DNA from: Nemophila menziesii
Taxonomy: Eukaryota > Streptophyta > Magnoliopsida > Boraginales > Hydrophyllaceae
DNA: 64,000 nt
Reading direction: 5' to 3'
Assembly: GCA_029959085.1 (NCBI GenBank)
Contig: JARWIR010000018.1
Span: forward strand, 1,860,001 to 1,924,000
Of the stretch, positions 44,304-56,913 are shown piece after piece (position 1 is the first letter of the stretch; each line of letters starts with the position of its first letter). The position numbers were made by a program, and so were the translations under genes. The notes beneath the pieces were generated by a model. It was not told where the DNA came from and made no database searches. It saw only the letters and a program-made list of their open reading frames with translations.

Positions 44304-46028
44304 GTAAGGTATATCAGTTTTTTTTTCTTAAACAATGCTCATTATTTAATATCACAAAATTATTATTAGGCGTATTTTATTTCTTCATTTTTTTATGTTA
44401 ATGTCTTTTATTGGTGGATTATACATACATGTCAAAGTGGATTATAAATTTTAAAGTCAAGTATTTTATTTATGTATCATTTATCAGGTTTGTTTTAGGT
44501 ATTTTATTTATTTAGGGTTCTTACTTTAAAGAAATCCTGTTAAGGGAAAATTCCCTATATAGTCTATGAACTAGGACCCTATCTCTCAACCAAGAAGGAC
44601 ACAGTATGAATCCCTTTCAGGACATGGGTAACCTAGTTTTGACGTGCCTAGAGTATGCTTGGGGAGGGCGAGCATATCGTCCATGGGATTAGTTGGTTGT
44701 GTGAAAGCTAGCCTATAACCTATGTACCCAAAAAATGGAAGATGTATATTGAATTTATAAATTGATAAAATTCCCAAATGGTCTTGACTTATACAACTAT
44801 TACTGGTTTAGTCCTTAAACTTGTTCGCCATATGGCACTTAACTTTGAAAAAGGGGTAGAGTCAAGATTTTTTTTTTTGGTAGGAAGGATAAATATTACT
44901 CCAGATTCTTTAACTTATAGGGCGAACAGAATTCACAATTTTATTATTATGGTATGGACGTGATATCTCTTGTTATGGGTGCATACTTTTATTATATATT
45001 TTGCATAAACAGGGAATCTTGATTACTAAATTGATAGGTAATTAACACATACTTTGTTAAATATTTGAAGCATTAAGTTTATATTTTCATAAAGTTTATT
45101 ATGTTTTTCAAAAAGCGAATATAAATGTGCCTTAGGTCCAATATTAATTATAAGCAAGAGAAGAAGTTCCATCATTACGACTATTATTAGATTGTTTATT
45201 CTGTTGTTTTAGCATATAAATCTCAATACAAAATTACTATAAGAATGGGATGACATGTCAGTTTGGCGAGATAGGACAACCCAGCTAGATTTAATCTTAT
45301 GGAAAGATAAAATGGTCTGAACACCCCCACAAGCTATACGGTTGATCATGAAAATAAACCCAGCACTTTTGTATGAAATACTACCTTTGAATTATGTGTT
45401 TTGAATTCGATAACTATGAAGATGAATTCATATTTGATAGGAAATTTCTCAAAAATACATTAGAACTAAAAGACACCAGATGGGTCATTAGTCATTAGAA
45501 TGGTCAAGATACATGACACTAAATTTCTTCAGGCGTACTTGTCGAGTATCGTGAGTTCGCCTTCAACAAAGTATAAGAATATACGCGTTGAAACATTCAT
45601 TTCCTTATTACCACTGATAGGTAGACTAACCTATTTCCACTACATTATTGTAAATGTTACGAAATATCAATTTCATCACATATATAGGCTCGTTTGTTTG
45701 AGAGCCTTATAACACATAAAAAAATTAATTTGAGAGTGCCAATAGAAGCATCCTAAATGAGGTCTTAAACATTTTCTACTTGTGCATTATATTACTATCT
45801 CGAAAAGGCATGAGAGATCTCAAAAAGATATATGTGCTCATGAATGATGTTTTTTGCTTTACCACCAATCCAAACATGTAATCATAAGTGTATAACTTGC
45901 ATTTCACCCGTATTAAAAATATGATTTAGCAATTGATGTAATAAAGCGACACTAGTAATCGTCAATATCTAAATTCGATTTTCTATATCACTTATATTAG
46001 TTTTGTTTGCATTTTCCGGTTGATACTA
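44304..46028. other. Intron-derived DNA of the NudC-type locus
   Basis: 44940-45350 is similar to 62230-62640, and the block at 44765-44870 (AAATGGTC...ATACAACTATTACTGG...CACTTAACTTTGAAA) is similar to 46450-46550 and 63050-63150. No exon is readable here. A SINE-like copy lies at 44590-44745. Confidence 0.6.
44590..44745 (+). repeat. SINE-like repeat, copy 2
   Basis: Same order of phrases as 17795-17945: ATGAATCCCTTTC, ACATGGGTAACCTAG, and TGGGATTAGTTG. Dispersed, same strand. Confidence 0.4.
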
Positions 46029-46170
46029 AATAAGGGAAATGGACTTGAGTTCTAGAATTACGCATGGACTCAGACTCTACAAGAAGCTAATGTAACTATA
46101 CCTATGCCACCTGGCACAAAATCAAGGTTTGTTGTATATGAAATAAAGAAAAATCGTCTCAAAGTTGGAA
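46029..46170 (+). pseudogene. BOB1: BOBBER/NudC-type gene, central exon (broken)
   Basis: Reads NKGNGLEF, a TAG stop, then NYAWTQTLQEANVTIPMPPG, TKSRFVVYEIKKNRLKVGIK and GQPPV. This is the core of the NudC/CS domain of plant BOBBER proteins, small chaperone-like proteins that bind unfolded clients in the cytoplasm. The stop stands where the family has an acidic residue, and the exon end has lost the IID codons and the GT donor seen at 44303. The next exon is not found nearby; intron sequence resumes at once with DNA like that after 62811, so the GELYKP exon is deleted here. Confidence 0.85.
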
Positions 46171-47261
46171 TCAAGGGTCAACCTCCAGTCACTATGTTTA
46201 ATTCATTTTTTTTTGCTAATATGCATATTTTGGGGTGTTTTAGCAATTTTGTTTAGTCGTGGTTCTTAAAATTAAAAGAATCCGACAAGGGAAAATTTCC
46301 CATGTAGTCCATGTACTATATCTCTTTTACTGGATGGTCCTTAAACTTTATAAGCTACCCGAACTTTGTTGTTTTACCACCATTAATCCCTGAACAATTA
46401 CTTATAAATTGCGGCATGTAATTTTGTAATTACGGTTAGAAAAAATTTCCCAAAAATGGTCACTGAATTATACAATGGTTTGACCCTAAAACTTCTTTGC
46501 CTCATATCACTTAACTTGAAACAGGGGTGGAGCCAGGTTTTTTTGCTAGGGGCAATTAATTTTTGGGACTTAATTACACTATAGGTCCCTATATTTTACC
46601 AAAATTGCACAATTAGTACTGATATTAGTTTTTGCGGACTTAATTGCACTATCAGTTCCTATATTTGTTTTTTGGGACTTAATTACACTATAGGTCCCTA
46701 TAATATACAAAAATTGCACAATTGGTATTGATATAAGTTTTTTTAGACTTAGTTTCCATCTGTCCATATATCGTGAAAATTGCAATAAGGTCCCTATATT
46801 ATACAAAAATTATACTATTGCCATCAGACATATCAGAATTCACTTATTTTCCAACCTCGTAATACACAAACACACACTGATCATACACAATTGTTAAACA
46901 ATTCAACTTTTTTTAGCCTCAAAATGCATAAACACAAACTAATCACACATAATTGTTAAACAACTAACAATTGCACTACTTAATACTCGTTTTCAACTCA
47001 ACTAACGATTAAGAAAACCTTTTCCTAGACATTTAAATATCTTAATCAATTTGAAAATTACTAATATATAAACCATTACACATTTAAACTAATCTATTAC
47101 ACACTATAAGACAAAAACTACTATTATATCATTTTCAAAAAATCAATAATACACATTAAAACAACTCTATTAAACTTAAAACATTTCAAAAATTAATTAC
47201 AAATGTCAGAATTTTTTGATAAATCATTTGTAATTTGGACAGTTTATAAATCACACTCAAC
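46171..47261. other. Intron-derived DNA with repeated GGTCCCTATA phrases
   Basis: 46180-46560 resembles 62830-63150. Between 46560 and 46810 the phrase TTAATTACACTATAGGTCCCTATA and variants recur at spacings of about 50 to 60 bases. 46840-47260 is AT-rich and unassigned, with TAATCACACATAATTG phrases. Confidence 0.55.
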
Positions 47262-47939
47262 ATAAGAGTTAATTGCAATAGAAATCCTTGTGTACTAAGA
47301 ACTTTTATTACACAACCTACTCATCGTCAAAAAACAATAGGTACCTATATTGTGAAACTTTGGCACATTATGTCTTTATATTATGCAAGATGTCTGAATG
47401 AATTTATATGACAAGTATCGAAAGTAGACAAAGAGAAAAAATATCTAAACTTTACGTTATCAACTAATAATTTCATGTTGCCCCATTCAAAGAAACTCTG
47501 ACAAATTACAATACTATTATCTAACTTGTACACATAGAATATTATCATCATTAAATCACTTAGTTTTTTTTTCAGAAAAAAATTGAGAAATAAGAAACAA
47601 ATCCTGATCTAATAGATCTACACATGCAATCAAATAAAATAACCATCGGTGTTCAAAAAGTTAGGTTTAAGAAAAAAAATACCTGAAAATAGATTTGATC
47701 TTCAATATCCCTAACCGCGACCTTATCTATCCATTTTAAAACACATAAATCACTGATTAAAAAGGATTAACGATGATAAAACTATCAACTAAATTAAAAC
47801 ATTAGAGGCTAGGTGATTGACACATAGGGTTTTAGTGACTAGTTTTTTGGCCTATATGAATTAGTATGAATCTTATTTCTTAAAAAAACCTCAAACACGA
47901 CCAAATACTACCCTTTCTAACACTAAAAGACAAAAAGGA

Positions 47940-49177
47940 GTGATGTCACTGTTCACTTATCTCCATTACCCACCGACTTCCGACCTCCGACCTCCGACCT
48001 CCTGAAAATATATAGAGTTTCAATAAAACTGAGTACTCATTAAAAAATCTGAGTATTCATTAAAAAAATCTTAGTACTTTAAAAATAAACAATAAGTATT
48101 CATTAATAAAAGATTTGTATTCATTAAAGAAAAGATGAATATTTATTAAGAATGATGGGTACTCCATAAAAAATGAGAGTACTAAAAAAATACAGATTAT
48201 TACATATTTTCTAACAACTAACTTAAAAAAAAACAACACTAACTAAACCTATTTACATTTTTGAACAAAAAGGAAAGAAAAAAAACCTAACTCAACTAAA
48301 CTTGTTATTACAACTAATTACGATAAAAAAATAAAAAAGCTAATTAGTTTGACCAGATCTAAACAAAAATAAAAAATCTCGTTAGTCCAGCTTCTTCTTT
48401 GTTACTCAATTAAAGCTTTGCGAACGAAAGTTCAAAATCTCGCCGGTGCTACTTGCTTATGTGGAGAGAGACAAAGAGATGAGGGCTGATTGATTCGATG
48501 TTGGAGTAAGGCGATGGAACAGATGGGGCTGCCGAAGTGCTCGAACAGAGGATCTCGTAGTCTTCGTGCTCCTTCTTCAACAGAGCAACGCCGCCACGAA
48601 CCAGCACCATCATGGAGCTTTCGTCTCTGGCTCGTCGGAGCTTCGAGCTTCGCAAAGGCTTCAAGCTACATATCTGCTCAACAGCGGCCTGGATCTTGAA
48701 CGGAGAGGGCTGCTAGAGTGCTAGAATAGAGAATCTAGAAGTCTTCGTGCTCCTTCTTCAATGGACCAGCGCCACCACAGAGCTTTCGTTTCCGGCTCGT
48801 CGGAGCTTCGAGCTTCGCAAAGGCTTCAAGCTATGGATCTCCTTCCTCGCGAACTTATTGGTCGACAGCTTCCATAGCCAGGAACGGAGTTGCTTGGTCA
48901 TCGAACGGTGGTGAAAGAATGAGAGGGCGTTTTGATGGTGAGAGAATGAGAGGGGACAAAGGGTAAGTAATGTTCACGTGAGATACAGAAGAAATGAATT
49001 TTGATTTAGAAGTTAGGTTAAATAAAATTGGTATATATAGGTTTAAAAAACAAAAATAGGGTAGAGTGGTAAAAACTATTGTAGTATTAAATCTTATTAG
49101 AGGTTTTTTTAAAAAAAGAGAAAGAAGATGGGGTTGACATATGACAAGGGGCGTGTGTGTTCAAGACCCCTTGGGTC
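47940..49177. mobile_element. Possible TIR element with gene-like insert, copy 1
   Basis: Has a minisatellite built on GAGTATTCATTAAAAA (48020-48195) and a GC-rich segment with an internal tandem duplication of about 181 bp (CTTCGTGCTCCTTCTTCAA at about 48561 and 48742, GCTCGTCGGAGCTTCGAGCT twice). It ends with a tail that finishes GTTCAAGACCCCTTG. Minisatellite, GC-rich duplicated core and tail parallel 18296-19905. Several frames are open across the GC-rich part but none matches a known protein. Confidence 0.35.
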
Positions 49178-51076
49178 AAAATCTCCATAATAGCATACCA
49201 TATCATGGGTGAATGAGATTAAGTAGGTTACTTCACACAAAAAAAAAGCTAATTGGCCAGGATTCTTAAAATATAATGGTTTTTATAACAATTGGGTTTA
49301 TATGGTCATCAATGGATTTGAGGCTGACCCAAACCCAAAATAAGAATTCATTTGGGCTTATAAGTAGGGTCATCATACTATCGAAAACCCTAATACCGCC
49401 ACAAAGCCTTCCCTTCCTTATGTCAAACCTTAGCCCCCATCTTTTATCATTAGTAATTTGTACAATATAGTATTATTTACTTCAAATTATTTTATAGAAT
49501 ATAGTTAAATCTCTGATGCTTCCTTTCTCAAGGGTTGTTTTCTTTTTCCTCCATCGATCTTCTTCTATACATGTGAAGTGTTTTTGTTCTTAGATTGATG
49601 ACCATTGCATTTCAATAAATACAAACTTTTTAGCAGGTTTAATTTTTTCTTTTCTAATAGCTTATTTATTTATTCGATCTCTTCTTATTTTTAATGGATA
49701 TATGCTCTCCTTTCATTATTTCAGAAATTTCTAAGTTAAGATTATATTTAAATTCGATATATTAATTTTTAAAATTAAATTGGAGATAATTAATGTTTGA
49801 GACAGGATCCAATTTTATTATATTAGTATATTCAAAAATATAAAAAAGATTCAATCTGTGTATGGATAAAATTTACAAAAATATAAGAAGGATTAGATCT
49901 GTATATGGATAAAAATTTACAAAAATAATCAATAAAGAATTTAGATAAATTTTAGAATTTCTTTACTGTTTTATATTTTGGAACAGAAAATATAATAATT
50001 GAATCGTTAAGAAGAAAATATAATAATTGAATCCTTAAGAACAAACTTAACATTGTATGTATCTTCGGAATTGGTCCCTGATTTTAGAAAAGTAACATTT
50101 AAACCCCAAGTCTTTAGATCTTGTTACAATGCTGGTAATTATTTTTATTTTTCATTATGTTATAATTATATTTTCAAGCTTTAATTTATTTTTTTAGGAT
50201 GAAATTTGGTTAGTTATATAATCTCTAGATAATTTTGTCCAATATATGGGAAACATGGGTTTATAGTGTGATATAGGGACCTATACTACAATTTACACAA
50301 AAAGAAAAATATAGGCACTTCTCCTTTTTGACAACTTCTTTTCTGAAAAATGATATTTAAATCTTGCTTCAAGGCTATAATATTTTACTAATTTGTGTTT
50401 TAATTTTCCTTTCGTTTTATTTAATAATTGAAATATAAATCAAATAATAAATCTCGTCCTAAACAGTTTGCATACCACAAAGGGAATAAAGGAGTTACAG
50501 AAGGTCAACACCAAATATTCTCCAAATAGGTATGCTTTTTCCTTTAGTGTAGTTTTTCACATAAATTAGGGATCTAGTGCAATTTTTTCACAATATAGGG
50601 ACCTATAGTGCATTTTGTGCTAAAAAAATGATTGTATCTTTATTTTTCATGAAAATAGTCATATATGTCATAAAGGTGACATTTAAGCCCCTTATTTTTC
50701 AATTGTTAGTCACATTTTTTGTATTTCCATTATGTTATAAGTTTTGGCTAGTAAAATGACACTTTTAGGGCATTTTTGTAATAAAAATTATACATATCTT
50801 TAAAAATGATTTCATGTGGATGTGTTTTGCATCTTTTTTTTATCATCAAATCAGTTTTATATCATTATAAACTCAACTTCATATGTCTTTACACCTCATA
50901 AACCTTTAATCATTAAGCCTGAGTATGGGTATAATACACCCATTACACATTAATCATTAGAGTAAAATTAAAACTAAAAGACAAATCAGCCCACTAACTA
51001 AATAGACAAGGCACATTATAAAGAAACTATGAGATAATAACTACTAGCCCAACTCTATTCTAATTATCTCCACCAT
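49178..51076. other. No gene seen
   Basis: AT-rich DNA. 49210-49225 is the empty target site of the MITE found at the same place in copy 2. The dispersed ATATAGGGACCTATAGTGCA block is at 50575-50790. Confidence 0.5.
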
Positions 51077-51215
51077 TCATGCCTTTTTAAACTTCTTACC
51101 TTTGAGCTTCATACTTGTCATATTACATACTTTAGCAATGATTTGATCATCATTTAATCCTGCATCTCCATGATCTCTATTGTTTCTTTCCCACCATATC
51201 ACGTATATATATGTA
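51077..51215 (-). pseudogene. LINE ORF2 scrap, copy 1
   Basis: The minus reading [33 protein letters not shown] and FKKA, then a stop, has the W-x-x-W/E-R-N-x-R helix and the I-x-x-K-I/V-x-x-M-x-x-K-L-x-G-x-x-F block found after the zinc-binding region of many plant LINEs. It lies just before, and opposite to, the helicase exon. Confidence 0.5.
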
Positions 51216-51284
51216 GTAAACAGAAAACTAGTCACTGATTTTATTTCATTACAGTATATGAAATTAATACTATCAATTAAACTA

Positions 51285-51726
51285 TTGAAATCACAAGTTA
51301 TTAAAATTACAAAAGATTTTGAAAAATTAGGTATACATGAGGTTAAGATTGGAAGTGTTGAACAGTTTCAAGGGCAAGAGAGAGAAGTTATTATCGTATC
51401 TACAGTTTGATCAATATGCAAACACAAGAAAGATGAAAGAAGTAACTCTCTTGGATTAATTAGTATCCAAGGAGATTTAATGTTGCGATGACACGTGCTA
51501 GATCGTTACTTATAATCGTTGGTGACCTACACATATTGCAGAAGGTAAAGTTTTCTTTTTATGTGTTACATGATTAATTGCATTGTTAGACCTTGTATTA
51601 TGCAAAAGTAGTAAATACATCTTTTGATTATAAATTATAGGATAAGCATTGGAGATCCTGTTATGGTGTTGTTCTGATAATGGTTCTTATCAAGGTTGCG
51701 CTTTGCCTGAACAAGAGGACATATGA
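51285..51726 (+). pseudogene. SDE3-like RNA helicase, last two exons, copy 1
   Basis: Exon one reads [20 protein letters not shown], then [19 protein letters not shown], a TGA, SICKHKKDERSNSLGLIS, and after a one-base deletion FNVAMTRARSLLIIVGD and HILQK, with donor GTAAAG at 51545. Exon two (from 51641) reads DKHW, shifts frame, then DNGSYQGCALPEQEDI and a stop. VEQFQGQE, the STVR block (here STV*) and the VAxTRA block are superfamily 1 helicase motifs V and VI. The DNGSYQGC end is that of plant SDE3/MOV10-type helicases, which act in RNA silencing. Motifs I to IV are absent. Broken and truncated. Confidence 0.85.
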
Positions 51727-52655
51727 AGTCAAAAATTAAGAGATTGGGCCGATAATTGAAAGAAGAATCTTTATTTTGTCAATAATTCATCTTTTATCTT
51801 TTATCTTTAACCTTTTTCCATTAATTATCACTAGATATGGATTTTTTTAGTTAGAACACTAGATGTAGATGAAAAGAGACTTGTATGTGAAAAGCTCAAG
51901 ACAATTTCTTTTAACTATTTACTAAATCATTATCTCAACTCATGCATGAATTTGGTGTGTATAAATGGTTGGTAATCTATATTTGGCCCAGCAATTTATT
52001 GGGCCATGACTCCCATGGTTAATATATAAATAAATTCAAATAAAGGTCTAAAATGTCAAAACATTATTTTTAAAGTCTAATTAAAAAATTATTTTATAAA
52101 AAGTGTAATTATAATCCGGTTTGTTTTCTTACTATTTAACCCTCTTCATATTTGGGTTTATTTAATTTTTTTTCCAATATTGTTATATACACGTTGGGTA
52201 TATACCTAATACCTGTTTTTCAATTGCTACATACCATACCTGTATTTCTATTGGTACATACCATACCTGTTTTTGTTTTTGTTATAAAATCATTTTTTCT
52301 AAAATTGCATTATAGGTCTCTATGTATTTGGGTATATATGTACATGTCAAAGTCTGTGTATATCACATTGGTACGTACCCAATTCAATGTATGAGGAGAT
52401 GTCCATATTTATTTAGATAACCCAATTCAAGTTACTGTCAAGGTCCACTGGGTACGTATCCATACAAATCTGACAACTAACAATTATCACAAGCAAATTA
52501 ACCTCACAGGTATGTACCCACTACAAGTAGGTGTGTACCGAAATAGCTCATTCCCAAGTAGAACAAATTCCAGGTGGGTAGTATCTATTCAATGTCTATG
52601 TCCATGTTAGGTATAAATCCAGTTGGGTTTTTATGCATTTCAAAGTATCTCCAAC
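51727..52655. other. No gene seen, copy 1
   Basis: AT-rich downstream DNA. 52200-52280 holds near-repeats of TACATACCATACCTGT, and 52330-52560 has several GGTACGTACCC-like palindromic phrases. Confidence 0.5.
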
Positions 52656-53330
52656 ATAAGAGTTAATTGCAATAGAAATCCTTGTGTACTAAGAACTTTT
52701 ATTACACAACCTACTCATCGTCAAAAAACAATAGGTACCTATATTATGAAACTTTGGCACATTATGTCTTTATATTATGCAAGATGTCTGAATGAATTTA
52801 TATGACAAGTATCGAAAGTAGACAAAGAGAAAAAATATCTAAACTTTACGTTATCAACTAATAATTTCATGTTGCCCCATTCAAAGAAACTCTAACAAAT
52901 TAATATACTATTATCTAACTTGTACACATAGAATATTATCATCATTAAATCACTTAGTTTTTTTTTCAGAAAAAAATTGAGAAATAAGAAACAAATCCTG
53001 ATCTAATAGATCTACACATGCAATCAATTAAAATAACCATCGGTGTTCAAAAAGTTAGGTTTAAGAAAAAAATACCTGAAAATAGATTTGATCTTCAATA
53101 TCCCTAACCGCGACCTTATCTATCCATTTTAAAACACATAAATCACTGATTAAAAAGGATTAACGATGATAAAACTATCAACTAAATTAAAACATTAGAG
53201 GCTAGGTGATTGACACATAGGGTTTTAGTGACTAGTTTTTTGGCCTATAGGAATTAGTATGAATCTTATTTCTTAAAAAAACCTAAAACATGACCAAATA
53301 CTACCCTTTCTAACACTAAAAGACAAAAAG

Positions 53331-54570
53331 GAGTGATGTCACTGTTCACTTCTCCCCATTACCCACCTACTTCCGACCTCCGACCTCCGACCTCCTGAAA
53401 AAATATAGAGTTTCAAAAAAACTGAGTACTCATTAAAAAATCTGAGTATTCATTAAAACAATCTTAGTACTTTAAAAATAAACAATAAGTATTCATTAAT
53501 AAAAGATGAGTATTCCTTGAAAAAAGATGAGTATTCATTAAAAAAAAGATGAATATTTATTAAGAATGATGAGTACTCCATAAAAAATGAGAGTACTAAA
53601 AAAATACAGATTATTACATATTTTCTAACAACTAACTTTAAAAAAACAACACTAACTAAACCTATTTATATTTTTGAACAAAAAAGAAAGAAAAAAAAAC
53701 CTAACTCAACTAAAACTGTTATTACAACTAATTACGATAAAAAATAAAAAAGCTAATTAGTTTGACCAGATCTAAACAAAAATAAAAAAATCTCGTTAGT
53801 CCAGCTTCTTCTTTGTTACTCCATTAAAGCTTTGCGAACGAAAGTTCAAAATCTCGCCGGTGCTACTTGCTTATGTGGAGAGATATTCTATTTTGGAGTA
53901 AGGCGATGGAACAGATGGGGCTGCCGGAGTGCTCGAACAGAGGATCTCGTAGTCTTCGTGCTCCTTCTTCAACAGACCAATGCCGCCCCGAACCAGCACC
54001 ACCATGGAGCTTTTCGTCTCTGGCTCGTCGGAGCTTCGAGCTTCGCAAAGGCTTCAAGCTACATATCTGCTCAACAGCGGCCTGGATCTTGAACGGAGAG
54101 GGCTGCCAGAGTGCTCGAATAGAGAATCAAGAAGTCTTCGTGCTCCTTCTTCAACGGACCAGCGACGCCACAGAGCTTTCGTTTCCGGCTCGTCGGAGCT
54201 TCGAACTTCACAAAGGCTTCAAGCTATGGATCTCCTTCCTCGCGAACTTAGTGGTCGACAGCTTCCATAGCCAGGAACGGAGTTGCTTGGTCATCGAACG
54301 GTGGTGAAAGAATGAGAGGGCATTTTGATGGTGAGAGAATGAGAGGGGACAAAGGGTAAGTAATGTTCACGTGAGATACAGGGGAAATGAATTGTGATTT
54401 AGAAGTTAGGTTAAATAAAATTGGTATATATAGGTTTAAAAAACAAAAAAAGGGTAGAGTGGTAAAAACTATTGTAGTGTTAAATCTTATTAGAGGTTTT
54501 TTTTAAAGAAGAGAAAGAAGATGGGGTTGACATATGACAAGGGGCGTGTGTGTTCAAGACCCCTTGGGTC
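53331..54570. mobile_element. Possible TIR element with gene-like insert, copy 2
   Basis: Same content as 47940-49177: minisatellite at 53418-53605, GC-rich duplicated core at 53860-54290, same tail. A 30-base difference at the start of the core (GAGATATTCTATTTTGGAG) separates the copies. Open frames differ between copies, so none is under coding constraint. Confidence 0.35.
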
Positions 54571-54615
54571 AAAATCTCCATAATAGCATACCATATCATG
54601 GGTGAATGAGATTAA

Positions 54616-54847
54616 GTGCCCGTTTGGAAGTGCTTTTTTGGAGAAGCACTTAAAAGTGCTTTTAGCATTTTAAGAGTTTTTTTGACTTTGAAAAGCACTT
54701 TTTTGAGAAGCACCAAATAGGTGCTTCTTAAAAAAAGCACTTAAAATAATTTTAGATTTCAAGATGATTTTTAATAATTTTTTTAAAATTTGAATTTTAT
54801 TCTAAAAGCGTTTTTTTACTCTAAAATAAGCACTTCCAAACGGGCCC
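54616..54847. mobile_element. Tourist-like MITE (232 bp)
   Basis: The ends GTGCCCGTTTGGAAGTGCTT and AAGCACTTCCAAACGGGCCC are inverted with one mismatch, flanked by TAA on both sides (54613-54615 and 54848-54850). The matching site in copy 1 (49210-49225) reads straight through GATTAAGTAGG. The interior has further AAAAGCACTT inverted phrases and could fold almost end to end. Confidence 0.9.
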
Positions 54848-54850
54848 TAA

Positions 54851-56698
54851 GTAGGTTACTTCACAAAAAAAAAAAGCTTATTGGACAGGATTCTTAAAAT
54901 ATAATGGTTTTTATAACAATTGGGCTTATATGGTCATCAATGGATTTGAGGCTGACCCAAACCCAAAATAAGAATTCATTTGGGCTTATAACTAGGGCCC
55001 TAATACCGCCACAAAACCTTCCCTTCCTTATGTCAAACCTTAGCCCCCATCTTTTATCATTAGTAATTTGTACAATATAGTATTATTTACTTCAAATTAT
55101 TTTATAGAATATAGTTAAACCTCTGATGCTTCCTTTCTCAAGGGTTGTTTTCTTTTTCCTCCATCGATTTTCTTCTATACATGTAAAGTATTTTTGTTCT
55201 TAGATTGATGACCATTGCATTTCAATAAATACAAACTTTTGAGCAGGTTTAATTTATTCTTTTCTAATAGCTTATTTATTTATTCGATCTAAATTATTTC
55301 TTCTTCTTTTTAATGGATATATGCTCTCTTTTCATTATTTCAGAAATTTCTAAGTTAAGATTATATTTAAATTCGATATATTAATTTTTAAAATTAAATT
55401 GGAGATAATTAATGCTTGAGACAGGATCCAATTTCATTATATTAGTATATTCAAAAATATAAAAAAGATTCAATCTGTGTATGGATAAAATTTACAAAAT
55501 ATAAGAAGGATTATATCTGTATATGGATAAAAATTTACAAAAATATTCAATAAAGAATTTAGATAAATTTTAGAATTTCTTTACTGTTTTTTATTTTGGA
55601 ACAAGAAAATATAATAATTGAATCGTTAAGAAGAAAATATAATAATTGAATCCTTAAGAACAAACTTAACATTGTATGTATCTTTGGAATTGGTCCCTGA
55701 TTTTAGAAAAGTAACATTTAAACCCCAAGTCTTTTGATCTTGTTACAATGCTGGTAATTTTTTTTATTTTTCATTATGTTATAATTATATTTTCAAGCTT
55801 TTATTTATTTTTTTAGGATGAAATTTGGTTAGTTATATAATCTCTAGGTTATTTTGTCCAATATATGGGAAACATGGGTTTATAGTGTGATATAGGGACC
55901 TATACTACAATTTACACAAAAAGAAAAATATCAGGCACTTCTCCTTTTTGACAACTTTTTTTCTGAAAAATGATACTTAAATCTTGCTTCAAGGCTAAAA
56001 TATTTTGCTAATTTGTGTTTTAATTTTCCTTTCGTTTTATTTAATAATTGAAATATAAATCAAATAATAAATCTCGTCCTAAACAGTTTGCATACCACAA
56101 AGGGAACAAAGGAGTTACAGAAGGTCAACACCAAATATTCTCCAAATAGGTATGCTTTTTCCTTTAGTGTAGTTTTTAACATATATTAGGGATCTAGTTC
56201 AATTTTTTCACAATATAGGGACCTATAGTGCATTTTGTGCTAAAAAAATGATTGTATCTTTGTTTTTCATGAAAATAGTCCTATATGTCATAAAGGTGAC
56301 ATTTAAGCCCCTTATTAATCAATTGTTAGTCACATTTTTTGTATTTTCATTATGTTATAAGTTTTGGCTAGTAAAATGACACTTTTAGGGCGTTTTTGTA
56401 ATAAAAATTATACATATCTTTTAAAATGATTTCATGTAGATGTGTTTTGCATCTTTTTTTAATCATCAAATCAATTTTATATCATTATAAACTCAACTTC
56501 ATATGTCTTTACACCTCATAAACCTTTAATCATTAAGCCTAAGTATGGGTATAATACACCCATTACACATTAATCATTAGAGTAAAATTAAAACTAAAAG
56601 ACAAATCAGCCCACTAACTAAATAGACAAGCCACATTATAAAGAAACTATGAGATAATAACTACTTGCCCAACTCTATTCTAATTATCTCCACCATTC
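54851..56698. other. No gene seen (copy 2 of 49222-51076)
   Basis: AT-rich DNA parallel to copy 1, including the dispersed ATATAGGGACCTATAGTGCA block at 56205-56430. Confidence 0.5.
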
Positions 56699-56845
56699 CT
56701 GCCTTTTTAAACTTCTTACCTTTGAGCTTCATACTTGTCATATTACTACTTTAATTAGCAATGATTTGATCTTCATTTAATCCTGCATCTCCATGATCTC
56801 TATTGTTTCTTTCCCACCATATCACGTATATATATGTAGTACACA
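56699..56845 (-). pseudogene. LINE ORF2 scrap, copy 2
   Basis: Copy of 51077-51215; the final TGA is changed to AGG and a small insertion shifts the frame near 56750. Confidence 0.45.
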
Positions 56846-56913
56846 GAAAACTACTCACTGATTTTATTTCATTACAGTATATGAAATTAATACTATCAAT
56901 TAAACTATTGAAA

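Larger units (their letters stand above)
47262..52655. repeat. Segmental duplication, copy 1 (5394 bp)
   Basis: Runs from ATAAGAGTTAATTGC to CAAAGTATCTCCAAC and is repeated directly and immediately at 52656-58278. Differences are scattered substitutions and short indels, a few per hundred bases by eye. Contents in order: AT-rich DNA, a TIR-like block (47940-49177), non-coding DNA with a copy of the dispersed block at 50575-50790, a LINE scrap, helicase pseudogene exons and a region with repeated TACATACCATACCTG phrases (52200-52280). Confidence 0.93.

Noticed and set aside
48449..48900. Open frames on both strands, repeated at 53832-54307
   Set aside because: Open frames differ between the two duplicate copies, so no coding constraint is evident.
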